Below are positions 55,040 to 63,947 of a stretch of 64,000 nt of DNA, piece by piece (position 1 is the stretch's first letter; the number at the start of each line of letters is the position of its first letter). The notes beneath the pieces were generated by a model. That model was not told where the DNA came from and made no database searches. It worked only from the letters and a program-made list of their open reading frames with translations. The stretch is from the NCBI GenBank assembly GCA_910575005.1, contig CAJTCL010000002.1:363614-427613 (forward strand), given 5' to 3'. The stretch comes from Lachnospiraceae bacterium. GTDB lineage: Bacteria; Bacillota; Clostridia; Lachnospirales; Lachnospiraceae. The position numbers and the translations under genes are program-made.

Positions 55040-56736
55040 CAAAGGATACCAAAGTGTCAGAGATTATAAACGCCCCGGCATTTGGAAATTTCGGCCGTCT
55101 GTTATTTCCAGTTGACCGTACGGTATCCGGCGGCATGACACTGGAAGAAATCAGCAGCAGCAGTGTTTACACATGGTACAGCAATATAAAGGCAGACAAG
55201 ACCGTTGAGATTGTGAATGATCTGAAATCGCGTTCCGAAGATGGGGAACAGATATTTTATCCCATTTATTCAGAGGAAGAGATGGCTGAAAATCCCGAAA
55301 AGAGGGATACAGGGCTGTTCTATTTCAAAGGGAAACAGGGGGCGAAATATGCCATTTTCAATGCAGGCGGAGGTTTCGCCTATGTGGGGGCGATGCATGA
55401 CAGCTTCCCCCATGCGCTGGAGGTGAGTAAAATGGGCTATCACGCATTTGCGCTGATCTACCGCCCAGATTCTGCGTATGAGGATCTGGCGAAGGCGATC
55501 ATGTATGTCCATGACCATGCGAAAGAGCTTGGAGCCGACGCAGAAGGTTATTCCCTCTGGGGTGGATCTGCAGGGGCGCGGATGGCGGCAACACTTGGAA
55601 ATAAAGAAAGCGGCCCGGCAAATTACGGGAGACCGGATATTCCGCAGGCAGCGGCAGTCATCATGCAGTACACGGGATATACGGATGCCTCTTTAAGTGA
55701 TGCGCCGACCTATGCCTGCGCAGGCATGAATGACGGCATTGCAGATTACAGGACAATGGAATCACGGCTTGCACAGTTACAGGCATTTGGAATCCCGACG
55801 GAATTTCACGCTTATGAAGGCCTTGGGCATGGATTCGGCCTGGGGACGGGAACCGTGGCGGAAGGATGGATCGAAGACGCCGTAGCTTTTTGGGAGGCGC
55901 AGGCTGGCGTACAGAAGGATGCAGAAAGAAATACGATTCTGACAGCGTCCCCCACCCCGGAGAAACAGCAGGTTCTCTATGTGTGGGAAGAAGGGAAAGT
56001 GCCTGCAACAACCATCTATACACAAAATACCGGAAACTATTTTGACGATCCGGATTTCAGGCCGTATGTGACTACATTTCCGGCTGCAGAGGGGATCCCC
56101 ATAAAGGGCGCGGTGGTCATCTGTGCCGGCGGCGCTTTCCAGTTCCGGAGCGAAAGCGAAGGGACGCCGATCGCATTGGAATTAAGCCGGAGGGGTTATC
56201 AGAGCTTTGTGCTGGATTACCGCCTGCGTCCCTATACCCAGGAGGAAGGCGCGCTTGACCTGGCAAGGACAGTCCGGTTTATCCGGCGCCATGCCGATGA
56301 ATATGGGATAGATGAGAAAGATATTGCCGTCATGGGATTTTCCGCAGGGGGAATCCTTGCAGGTGAAATGATCCTGCATTATGGAGGTGGGATAACCCCG
56401 GATGCCTTAGATCCTTCTTATGTGCCGGATGCGCTTGACCGTGTTTCGGCCAGGGTTGCTGCCGATGGCATGATCTATTCTTTCTATGGACGCCTTAGCG
56501 TTGCATCTATGGATCTTGAAAGCCTGCAGGAAGCAGGGATTCCGCCGACCTATTATTGTTATGGGACAAACGACCCGTTTTACAGGCAGTTCGAAGCACA
56601 GTTTTCCATGCTGGAAAATGCGGGGGAGCAGGCAGAGCGTCTTGTTCTTGAAAATTGGGGTCATGGATTTGGCAGCAGGGGAGGCTGGATGGAGGATTAC
56701 GACCGATTTTTGACAAAAATATTTGGAAACAATTAA
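55036..56736 (+). CDS. tandem alpha/beta-hydrolase, likely 3' part of the preceding gene
   Basis: 566 residues as an isolated frame, but GTG 55036 has no ribosome binding site and the same frame is open upstream with a Pro/Glu-rich linker, so it continues the previous gene. First hydrolase domain about 1-285: GGGFAYVGAMHDSFPHALEV, nucleophile WGGSAGARM (Ser near 177), GLGHGFGLGTG; a close paralog of the gene at 46061. Second hydrolase domain about 300-566: ICAGGAFQFRSESEGTPIAL, nucleophile MGFSAGGILAG (Ser near 435), NWGHGFGSRGG. Confidence 0.85.
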   Translation: MTKDTKVSEIINAPAFGNFGRLLFPVDRTVSGGMTLEEISSSSVYTWYSNIKADKTVEIVNDLKSRSEDGEQIFYPIYSEEEMAENPEKRDTGLFYFKGKQGAKYAIFNAGGGFAYVGAMHDSFPHALEVSKMGYHAFALIYRPDSAYEDLAKAIMYVHDHAKELGADAEGYSLWGGSAGARMAATLGNKESGPANYGRPDIPQAAAVIMQYTGYTDASLSDAPTYACAGMNDGIADYRTMESRLAQLQAFGIPTEFHAYEGLGHGFGLGTGTVAEGWIEDAVAFWEAQAGVQKDAERNTILTASPTPEKQQVLYVWEEGKVPATTIYTQNTGNYFDDPDFRPYVTTFPAAEGIPIKGAVVICAGGAFQFRSESEGTPIALELSRRGYQSFVLDYRLRPYTQEEGALDLARTVRFIRRHADEYGIDEKDIAVMGFSAGGILAGEMILHYGGGITPDALDPSYVPDALDRVSARVAADGMIYSFYGRLSVASMDLESLQEAGIPPTYYCYGTNDPFYRQFEAQFSMLENAGEQAERLVLENWGHGFGSRGGWMEDYDRFLTKIFGNN

Positions 56737-56770
56737 AAGATGTGCAATTATTAAGGAAAGGAAGGTAATT

Positions 56771-58966
56771 ATGAATACTGCAAAAAGAAAGAACATATTC
56801 AAAAAAGTATTGGTATTTGTTCTCATGCTTTCGTTTGTCCTGGGGCAGTTTACCCCTGTGCAGGCGGCAGCGAAAAAGGCGAAATATACCATTGCGTTAA
56901 ATAAACCAGTATATACCCTGAAAAAAGGGAAAAGCGTGAAATTAAAGGTAACACTGAATAAAGCGGCCAAAAAGAAAGGTGTGGAATGAAAAAGCAGCAA
57001 CCCGAAAATTGTGTCCGTGTCTAAGAATGGAAAAGTGACGGCAAAAAAGAATGGGAAAGCTACCATTACCGCAAGGGTGAAAGGGACAAAGGTAAGTGCG
57101 AAAAGCCGGATTACCGTAGGGACGCCGGTAAGCAAGATTAAATTAAACAGAAAGTCTGTTTCTTTAAAAAAAGGGCAGAAGTTTACTTTGAAAATAACCA
57201 TATCCCCTAAAAAAGCGTCCAATAAAAAGGTATCTTATGAAAGCAGCAACAGAAAGGTGGCAACGGTAAGCAAAAAAGGCGTAATTCGCGCTGTTTCAGC
57301 AGGAACGGCAAAGATTAGGGTGACAGCAGCAGACGGTTCTGGGAAAAAGACTTCCTGTACGGTTAGAGTGTCAGAAAGAACAGTAAGTACAGTGCCTGTT
57401 GCCAGTGTGAGGTTAAATAAAACACAGCTTAACTTAAAACAAAGAAGCGAAGAGAGGCTTACTGCAACGGTAAATCCATCCAATGCAACAGATAAAACAA
57501 TCCGTTGGGCATCTTCCAACCAGGCAGTGGCCAGGGTTTCTGGCAATGGGACGGTAAAGGCAGTTGCAAAGGGGACGACAACCATTACGGCATCTGCGCA
57601 TAATAATATCCATGCAGTCTGCATTGTAAGGGTAGAACCCGTTTCAGGACAGCCGGAAGAGCCGGTAAAGCCTGGGGAGGGAAAGATACTGGTCGCTTAT
57701 TTCTCATGGAGCGGTACAAGTGAACGGATTGCGAATAACATTATAGAGCAGACCGGGGCAGATTCCTTCCGTATTGAGAGGAAAACGCCGTATAGTGATG
57801 ATTATAACGAAGTTGCCTATGGGGAAGCAAAAGACGAAGCGGATCATAACGCAAGGCCACCCATTAAAAATCCACTGGCATCTGTGGGACAGTATGACAG
57901 GATTGTATTGTGTTACCCTATTTGGTGGCATACAGCGCCCATGACGGTCGGAACGTTCTTGGAAAACTACAATTTCAGCGGGAAATATATTTACCCAGTT
58001 TCACAGTCAGCTTCGATGGATACCTCGCAGTATGCGCAGTCCATAGAATTTATTAAAACCTGCGCACCGGGGGCAGTTGTAGACGACGGGATATTCTCAA
58101 AAGATAATGCTGCAATTCGTTCTTATATCGCCGATAAGGTGATGCAGCCGGAACGGATCCCTGTTGCCAGCGTGGAATTAAATAAATCACAGATTACTTT
58201 AAAGCCGGATGCAGAAGAAACGCTCATTGCCACAGTGAATCCAGCCAATGCAACAAACCCGGCAATCCAGTGGTCATCTTCCAACCAGGCAGTGGCCATA
58301 GTTTCCGATCATGGAACGGTAAAAGCGGTTGCAGCGGGAACGGCCACGATTACAGCATCCGCAGAAAATGACATCTGTGCAGTCTGCAGCGTGACGGTAG
58401 AAGCCGCTCCGGAACAGCCCGAACAGCCGACAGATCCGGAGAAGCCAGAAGAACCGGAAAAACCGACAGACCCGGAGAAGCCAGAAGAGCCAGGAACCGG
58501 AAAGATCCTGGTGGCATATTTCTCATGGAGCGGTACAAGTGAGAGGATTGCGAATAATATTATAGAGCAGACAGGGGCAGATTCTTTCCGTATTGAGCGG
58601 GAAACACCATATAGTGACAATTATAATGAAGTTGCATATGGGGAAGCAAAAGACGAGGCAGACAATAACGCAAGACCTCCAATCAAAGACCCGCTATCAT
58701 CCGTGGAACAGTATGACAGGGTTGTATTGTGCTACCCAATCTGGTGGCATACGGCGCCCATGACAGTTGGGACGTTTTTGGAAAGCTACGATTTTGGCGG
58801 GAAATATATTTACCCAGTTTCACAGTCAGCTTCGATGGATACCTCGCAGTATGCGCAGTCCGTAGAATTTATCAAAACTTGCGCGCCGGGGGCAGTCGTA
58901 GATGATGGGCTATTTTCAAAGGACAATTCCGTGATCCGTTCTTATATTGCGGACACTGTAATGTAA
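56771..58966 (+). pseudogene. secreted BIG2 protein with two flavodoxin modules, single in-frame TGA
   Basis: About 731 codons. Signal peptide ends near TPVQAAAK. Order: BIG2 domains about 30-115, 116-195 and 200-285; flavodoxin_4 module about 304-456; fourth BIG2 about 465-550; Pro/Glu/Asp-rich linker PTDPEKPEEPEKPTDPEKPE; second flavodoxin module about 576-731. Both flavodoxins have an intact loop AYFSWSGTSERIA and CYPIWWHTAP and are nearly identical, a recent duplication. TGA at 56987-56989 stands where the paralogous BIG2 domain of the gene at 53591 has Trp (GVEWKSSNP). Without read-through only the part after 57011 could be made, without a signal peptide. Confidence 0.85.
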
Positions 58967-59197
58967 GAGGTTATAGTAAACGCATGAAATGAATGCGTTT
59001 ACTATAACCTCTCCGCGAGGATGCACACGGATGCACATAGGAAATATGCCGCTTGCGGCGTGCATCCGGCGCAGGAAACGAATCAAAACGCAAACGTTTT
59101 GTTCGTTTCCTATAATTTTCCATACAACATTCCATCAGAGAATACAGGAGAAATTTTCAGGTCAGTATATACTTTAAGGTTATAACTGCTGAACAAA
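58966..59197 (+). repeat. multi-helix structured element, copy 2 (downstream of the BIG2-flavodoxin gene)
   Basis: Same helix order as copy 1: a 20-bp perfect stem (58966-58985 with 58993-59012, core TTATAGTAAACG); outer stem GGATGCAC (59019-59026) with GTGCATCC (59060-59067) enclosing GCCGC-TT-GCGGC; the junction CGGCGCAG as in copy 1; and AGGAAACGAA.CAAAACG with CGTTTTGTTCGTTTCCT (59073-59111). The 3' box AAGGTTATAACTGCTGAACAAA pattern follows at 59176. Takes up most of the 317-bp gap; no gene seen there. Confidence 0.75.
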
Positions 59198-59283
59198 TGG
59201 AAACTTCCGCTGCCACATGGTATTTGCTAAAATAAGATTATAAAAGTAACAGCGCATTGTTTCAGAACGAAAGGAGGTTTTTT

Positions 59284-59967
59284 ATGAAGCGTTATATTGC
59301 ATTACTGGCGGCAGCGACAGTTATAGTTTCCCTGGCGGCCTGCGGGTCTGATAAGCGTGAAGCATCGGGCAGATCTGAGAAAACGCAGGAACAGACTGCG
59401 GTGGCAGATGCAGAGCCTGCGTCGGATGGCAAAATACTGATCGCTTATTTTACGGCTGCTGAAAACAGCGGCGTAGACGCTGTTTCTTCTGCCAGCTATT
59501 CCATGGTAAATGATAAGCCGGTTGGCCGGCTCCGTGCCATTGCAGATATGATCCAGGCAGAAACAGGAGGGGAGTTGTTTTCCATCCGGACTTCCGTGGT
59601 GTATCCGGCAGACGGCGGGGAACTGATCGACTATGCCGCTAATGAGCAGGAAGAAGACGCGCGCCCGGAATTGACCAGCCACATAGAGGGACTGGATGAG
59701 TATGGGACAGTTTTTATCGGTTTCCCCAACTGGTGGGCCGACCTTCCGCAGGTTCTTTATAGTTTTTTTGATGAATACGATTTTTCGGGAAAAACAATCA
59801 TCCCATTTAATGTTCATAATGGAAGCCGTTTTTCCGGGACGATCGAAACAATTCAGGAGCTTGAGCCGGAAGCGACGGTCATTACGGACGGATTTACTGT
59901 GAATGAAAGAGATGTGCCGGATGCGGCAGGTGATGTGGCAGGCTGGCTGGAAGAAATTGGCTATTAG
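59284..59967 (+). CDS. flavodoxin-like lipoprotein, atypical phosphate loop
   Basis: 227 residues. Lipobox LAAC near residue 20, short polar linker, then KILIAYFTAAENSGVDAVSS in place of a normal FMN phosphate loop, followed by an insertion-like segment. Later IGFPNWWADLPQVLYSFFDE and NVHNGSRFSGTIETI match the gene at 49139, so these two form a subclass. Outer-surface location is likely. AAAGGAGG precedes the ATG. The first gene after the structured element. Confidence 0.86.
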   Translation: MKRYIALLAAATVIVSLAACGSDKREASGRSEKTQEQTAVADAEPASDGKILIAYFTAAENSGVDAVSSASYSMVNDKPVGRLRAIADMIQAETGGELFSIRTSVVYPADGGELIDYAANEQEEDARPELTSHIEGLDEYGTVFIGFPNWWADLPQVLYSFFDEYDFSGKTIIPFNVHNGSRFSGTIETIQELEPEATVITDGFTVNERDVPDAAGDVAGWLEEIGY

Positions 59968-59979
59968 AGGAGGGCTTTC

Positions 59980-60714
59980 GTGAAACAGAATGTAGTTTTG
60001 AAAATAGTGACAGATTTCTGTATGACGGCAGTATTGATCGTTCTGATGGCTTATGAGCTTGTCGGCCAGGCTGCCCATGAATGGCTGGGGATTGGGATGC
60101 TCGTTCTTTTTATCCTGCATCATATATGGAACAGGAAATGGATCAGCAATAGATTCAAAAGAAAGCACCATCAGGGTATTCCTCTATGTGCAAAAAACGG
60201 CACAAAAATAAGGAAATACACGCTTTTTTCCATCCTGCAGACGCTTCTTGTCATTTGCATTTTTATTGCAATGACAGGTTCTATGGTAAGCGGGGCGATA
60301 CTTTCCCGCCATGCGCTCGCGTTCCTTCCCATCCAGGGAGGGCGTTCTTTTGCCAGGAATCTGCATATGCTTTCAGCGTATTGGGGGTTTGCATTGCTCT
60401 CGCTCCATCTCGGATTCCATTGGAGCATGATCATGGGGATGATAAAGAAGCATTGGAAAAAGGCGCCTGCCGTCCCTGTATGGATATTGCGGGGATTTGC
60501 TTTCCTGACAGCTGCTTATGGGGCGTACGCTTCCTGGAAAAGAGGAATTTGGGAATATATGTTCCTTAAAAATCAATTTGTGTTTTTTGATTTTGACGAA
60601 CCGCTGGCAATTTTCCTGGCAGATTACATAGCTGTCCTGGCTTTGTTTGTATGGTGCGGGCATTATGCTTCAAAATGGGCAAAGATCCGGAAAAAGAAAC
60701 AGCTTTTACAATAG
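59980..60714 (+). CDS. DUF4405-like integral membrane protein, possible b-type cytochrome
   Basis: 244 residues with about six membrane helices. Histidines lie in helices in pairs: FILHHIWN near 47, RNLHMLSAYWGFALLSLHLG near 127-141 with FHW just after, and others. This pattern resembles DUF4405 proteins, which look like haem-b membrane electron carriers. Haem binding is an inference. It starts with GTG after GAGGAGGG, 12 bp behind a flavodoxin lipoprotein, so membrane-to-flavodoxin electron transfer is a reasonable idea. Confidence 0.75.
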   Translation: MKQNVVLKIVTDFCMTAVLIVLMAYELVGQAAHEWLGIGMLVLFILHHIWNRKWISNRFKRKHHQGIPLCAKNGTKIRKYTLFSILQTLLVICIFIAMTGSMVSGAILSRHALAFLPIQGGRSFARNLHMLSAYWGFALLSLHLGFHWSMIMGMIKKHWKKAPAVPVWILRGFAFLTAAYGAYASWKRGIWEYMFLKNQFVFFDFDEPLAIFLADYIAVLALFVWCGHYASKWAKIRKKKQLLQ

Positions 60715-60747
60715 TGTATAGAAGAACAGAAAGAAAGGAATGGAATT

Positions 60748-61368
60748 ATGAAAACTTACAGAACAAGAATTTTACGGCTGGTATCTATGGCGTTGGCTTT
60801 TGCCTTAGTGTTTTCTCTGGCAAACGTGCAGAATGTGGAAGCTAAAACAAAAAAGAAAAACATTGTTGTGCTTTATTTCTCAGCAACAGGGACGACAAGG
60901 GGCGCGGCAAAGAAGATTGGCAAAGCAACAAAGGGAAACGTAATAGAGATCAAGGCAAAAAAAACTTATACAGAGGAAGACCTTGATTACGGTGATGAAA
61001 ACAGCCGGGTGTCAAAAGAACATGCGTCTGCAAAAACACCAGCAAGAAGCAAAGTCCGTCCAAAGATTGCCAATATAACGGCAATTAAGAAAGCGGTAAA
61101 GAAAGCGGATGTTGTGTATATCGGGTATCCGATCTGGTGGGGAGAAGCGCCGCATATTGTTTACAGCCTTGTAGAAAATGTAAGCCTGAAGAAGAAAACG
61201 GTAATCCCATTTTCTACGTCGATCAGCAGCGGCCTTGGAAGCAGCGGGAAACATTTAAAGGCAAAGGCACAGATTTCATCTAAGACAAAATGGATGAAAG
61301 GGCGCAATTTTTATGACGTGCCTTCCCAGAAAACCGTCAATAAATGGGTAAAAAGTTTGAAATATTAA
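60748..61368 (+). CDS. secreted flavodoxin
   Basis: 206 residues. Signal peptide to about residue 33 (ending NVEAK), no lipobox. One flavodoxin_4 domain with an intact loop LYFSATGTTRGAAKKIGKA and IGYPIWWGEAPHIVYSLVE, then STSISSGLGSSGKHLKAKA. Very rich in Lys, unlike the acidic lipoprotein relatives. It would be released or held to the wall by charge. 33 bp after the membrane protein, likely the same operon. Confidence 0.86.
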   Translation: MKTYRTRILRLVSMALAFALVFSLANVQNVEAKTKKKNIVVLYFSATGTTRGAAKKIGKATKGNVIEIKAKKTYTEEDLDYGDENSRVSKEHASAKTPARSKVRPKIANITAIKKAVKKADVVYIGYPIWWGEAPHIVYSLVENVSLKKKTVIPFSTSISSGLGSSGKHLKAKAQISSKTKWMKGRNFYDVPSQKTVNKWVKSLKY

Positions 61369-61446
61369 GACGGATTAGGTCTGAAACATATGGCAGACAT
61401 ATTTGATATGAAAGAAGTAAAAATGATTAAAACAGAGGAGCAGGAC

Positions 61447-62289
61447 ATGGAATATGTAACTTTGAATAATGGAGTCAGGATGCCCGTATTGGGCTATGGG
61501 GTGTACCAGGTGAGTAACGAGGAATGTGAACGTTGCGTATTGGATGCGATTGGTGAAGGCTACCGTTCGATCGATACGGCACAGGCATATGGAAATGAGG
61601 AAGCGGTTGGCAACGCTGTCCGTAAATGCGGCGTTCCCCGTGAGGAATTATTTCTGACGACAAAAGTATGGATCAGTAACGGCGGTTATGAAAAAGCAAA
61701 AATTTCCCTCAAAGAATCCCTGCGTAAGCTGCAGGCGGAATATATTGACCTGGTTCTTATCCATCAGCCTTTTAATGACTATTACGGCACCTACCGTGCG
61801 ATGGAAGAAGCATATAAAGAGGGCTGGATCCATGCGATTGGCGTGTCAAATTTTTATCCCGACCGTTTGATCGATCTGTGCAGCTTTGTAGAAGTAAAAC
61901 CGGCAGTCAACCAGGTGGAGACCCATGTGTTCCAACAGCAGGTACAGGCGCATAAGTATATGGAAAAATATGGTGTGCAGCATGAATCCTGGGGACCATT
62001 TGCCGAGGGGCGGAAAGACTTCTTTACAAACCCTGTATTGATGGAGATTGGGAAAAAATATGATAAAAGCGCCGCACAGACAGCCCTGCGGTTCCTGATA
62101 CAGAGCGGCGTTGTAGTAATTCCAAAGTCAACACATAAAATACGCATGATCCAAAACATAGATGTGTTTGACTTTGTGTTGGATGAGGAAGATATGGCAG
62201 CGATCCAAAAACTGGATACAAAAGAAAGCCTTTTCTTTTCCCACTATGACCCTTCTACGGTAGAGATGCTGACAGGGCTTCATAGATAA
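61447..62289 (+). CDS. aldo-keto reductase
   Basis: 280 residues, cytoplasmic NADPH-dependent carbonyl reductase of the AKR5-type shape. Catalytic Asp and Tyr in IDTAQAYGNEEAVG, Lys in LTTKVW, His in VLIHQPFNDYYG. The cofactor segment is IPKSTHKIRMIQNIDVFDF. ATG 61447 (MEYVTLNNGVRMPVLGYG) lies 6 nt after AGAGGAG and is the family start. An in-frame ATG at 61390 has no good ribosome binding site. Intact, in contrast to the AKR at 49927. Confidence 0.92.
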   Translation: MEYVTLNNGVRMPVLGYGVYQVSNEECERCVLDAIGEGYRSIDTAQAYGNEEAVGNAVRKCGVPREELFLTTKVWISNGGYEKAKISLKESLRKLQAEYIDLVLIHQPFNDYYGTYRAMEEAYKEGWIHAIGVSNFYPDRLIDLCSFVEVKPAVNQVETHVFQQQVQAHKYMEKYGVQHESWGPFAEGRKDFFTNPVLMEIGKKYDKSAAQTALRFLIQSGVVVIPKSTHKIRMIQNIDVFDFVLDEEDMAAIQKLDTKESLFFSHYDPSTVEMLTGLHR

Positions 62290-62345
62290 TAGGGATATTG
62301 ATAGCAAGAACCAGGTACACTGTGATCTTATAATGGAGGATGGAA

Positions 62346-62981
62346 TTGAAAGTTTTATTAGTAAATGGAAGCCCGCATAAAGAAGGCTGTACTTACACAG
62401 CGCTCTGTGAAGTAGCTGATACATTGAACCATGAAAATATAGAAACAGAAATTTTTTGGATTGGGAACAGGCCGATCGGAGGCTGTATTGCCTGTTTGAA
62501 GTGCCGGGAAAAAGGGGCTTGTGTATTTGACGACGTTGTGAATCATTTTCGTGAGAAGGCATACGGGGCAGATGGCTTTGTTTTTGGAAGTCCAGTGCAT
62601 TATGCAGCGGCCAGCGGCAATATGACTGCATTTATGGACCGTCTGTTTTATTCGGAATTTGGCGGGAATGGAAATAAAGCATTTTATATGAAGCCTGCGG
62701 CGGCTGTTATTTCTGCCCGCCGTGCGGGGACAACTGCAACTTTTGACCAGCTCAATAAATATTTTACCATTCAGGAAATGCCGGTTGTTTCATCGCGTTA
62801 TTGGAATATGGTCCATGGAACAAATGCCGGGCAGGTAAGACAGGATGCAGAAGGCCTGCATACGATGCGGGTTCTTGGAAAAAATATGGCATACTTGCTC
62901 CGATGCCAGGAGGCGGCGCGAAAAGCTGGAATTGCAATGCCAGAGCGTGAAGAACCTGTTTTTACGAATTTTGTAAGATGA
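62346..62981 (+). CDS. NADPH-dependent FMN reductase, flavodoxin-like fold with CxxC
   Basis: 211 residues. MKVLLVNGSPHKEGCTYTAL is the flavin phosphate loop. GGCIACLKCREKGACVFDD gives a cluster of cysteines typical of iron-sulfur flavoprotein-like reductases. GSPVHYAAASGNMTAFMDRL is the second flavin site. TTG 62346 is 6 nt after GGAGG; ATG 62340 directly abuts it and is less likely. The last gene of the island's second operon. Confidence 0.88.
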   Translation: MKVLLVNGSPHKEGCTYTALCEVADTLNHENIETEIFWIGNRPIGGCIACLKCREKGACVFDDVVNHFREKAYGADGFVFGSPVHYAAASGNMTAFMDRLFYSEFGGNGNKAFYMKPAAAVISARRAGTTATFDQLNKYFTIQEMPVVSSRYWNMVHGTNAGQVRQDAEGLHTMRVLGKNMAYLLRCQEAARKAGIAMPEREEPVFTNFVR

Positions 62982-63080
62982 TGTTAAAGATCAACAAATT
63001 TTTGGGGGAAGATTCCTAAGAAGTAGAGTATAAATGAAATAAAGTAAAATACGAATATCACGGCAAGCATATCTTGCCCG

Positions 63081-63120
63081 AAAGGTCAATCTGCTTTGTG
63101 TGGGTTGGCTTTTTGCTTTT
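63081..63120 (+). terminator. weak intrinsic terminator
   Basis: AAGGTCAATC (63082-63091) can pair with GGTTGGCTTT (63103-63112), four pairs being G-U, ahead of a broken T-run TTTTTGCTTTT. A small hairpin GGCAAG-CATAT-CTTGCC stands just before it. It lies 100 bp after the last island gene. Confidence 0.5.
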
Positions 63121-63223
63121 CCAGAAAAAAAGGGAAGAGTAAAACTGTGATTTAATAAATTATCTGTAAAGATATGATCAAAAACAAACCAGGCTCAGAT
63201 CAAAGTTAGAAGGAGGGAAGGAT

Positions 63224-63740
63224 ATGGATTTACTGATTCTAAAATTAGAAAGAATCGATAATACTTTCTATGAAAATCTGCTAAAATTCATATCAGGGCA
63301 TGGTTATACGCCAAAGGTTGTTATCCGCAATACAGACAGCCTTTCAATTAACGGTTTGAAAATTATTTCTTCAAAGCGTCAGTTATTCCGCCATAAAGAA
63401 GAAATTTCCTTGACAAGCCGAATACCCTGTAGCAAGCTGACAGGTATCCGACTCTCGCGGCAGTCGCCAAATATCCATGCAAGCATGGCTACTTGGCTCG
63501 TTGCTTCGCGGAAATAAAGAATTTGATATTTTGGAACTGTTGGCGAGGAATAAGGGGCAGGTATTCAGTAAAGAGCAGATATATGATCAGGTTTGGGGAG
63601 AAAACTATTTTTCAGACAGCAGAAATATTATTACTTATATTAACAAAATCCGTAAGAAGATAGAGCCAGATCCATCTCACTCAATCTATATTTTGACTGT
63701 CTGGGGGATTGGATATAAATTTAATGAAAATATAGAGTAG
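63224..63740 (+). pseudogene. OmpR-type winged-helix regulator, interrupted by a hairpin element
   Basis: AGGAGGGAAGG precedes the ATG. The first 64 residues (MDLLILKLERIDNTFYENLL to RHKEEISLT) lack a receiver domain; no phosphorylation Asp motif is seen. The DNA-binding domain starts EISLT, is cut by a 97-nt insertion, and resumes in another frame with KEFDILELLARNKGQVFSKE, QIYDQVWGENYF, ending TVWGIGYKFNENIE. Without the insert it would be a standalone Trans_reg_C-type protein of about 140 residues. Confidence 0.82.
63419..63515 (+). repeat. 97-nt hairpin element inserted in the winged-helix gene
   Basis: Reads CGAATACCCTG ... CAGGTATCC, ACTCTCGCGGCAGTCGCCAA, hairpin CCATGC-AA-GCATGG, ... 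GCTTCGCGGAAAT, then the target AAAGAA. Aligns with the minus strand of the 89-nt insert at 51657; the central stem differs by paired changes. Length leaves remainder one on division by three, matching the observed frame change. Confidence 0.87.
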
Positions 63741-63780
63741 GCAGTGAGGCGGATTGATCAGGCTGCAAATTCCAATAAGG

Positions 63781-63834
63781 TATACCCAAGGACATCCCAT
63801 TATGACCATGCGGCTGTTTCATAAGGTATAAAAT
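63781..63834 (+). repeat. dispersed short repeat copy near the window end
   Basis: TATACCC, AAGGACATCCCATTATGACC, GCGGCTGTTTC and ATAAGGTATAAAAT in the same order as at 36202 and 38960. The CATCCCATTATGRCC part also matches the minus strand near 45963-45979. The remaining bases 63835-63947 hold no other recognised feature. Confidence 0.6.
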
Positions 63835-63947
63835 ATGTTATCATTGCTTATCTTATTAAATGAATGTTATGGTATTGGAAAGACCAACTATTAAAAGTCA
63901 AGTAGATAATTGAAAAAATTCAAAAGAAATTTTATAGAAAAAAGAGC

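Noticed and set aside
58989..59177. Small protein gene in the gap after the BIG2-flavodoxin gene
   Set aside because: The open frame covers the structured element, has no ribosome binding site and encodes a low-quality sequence.
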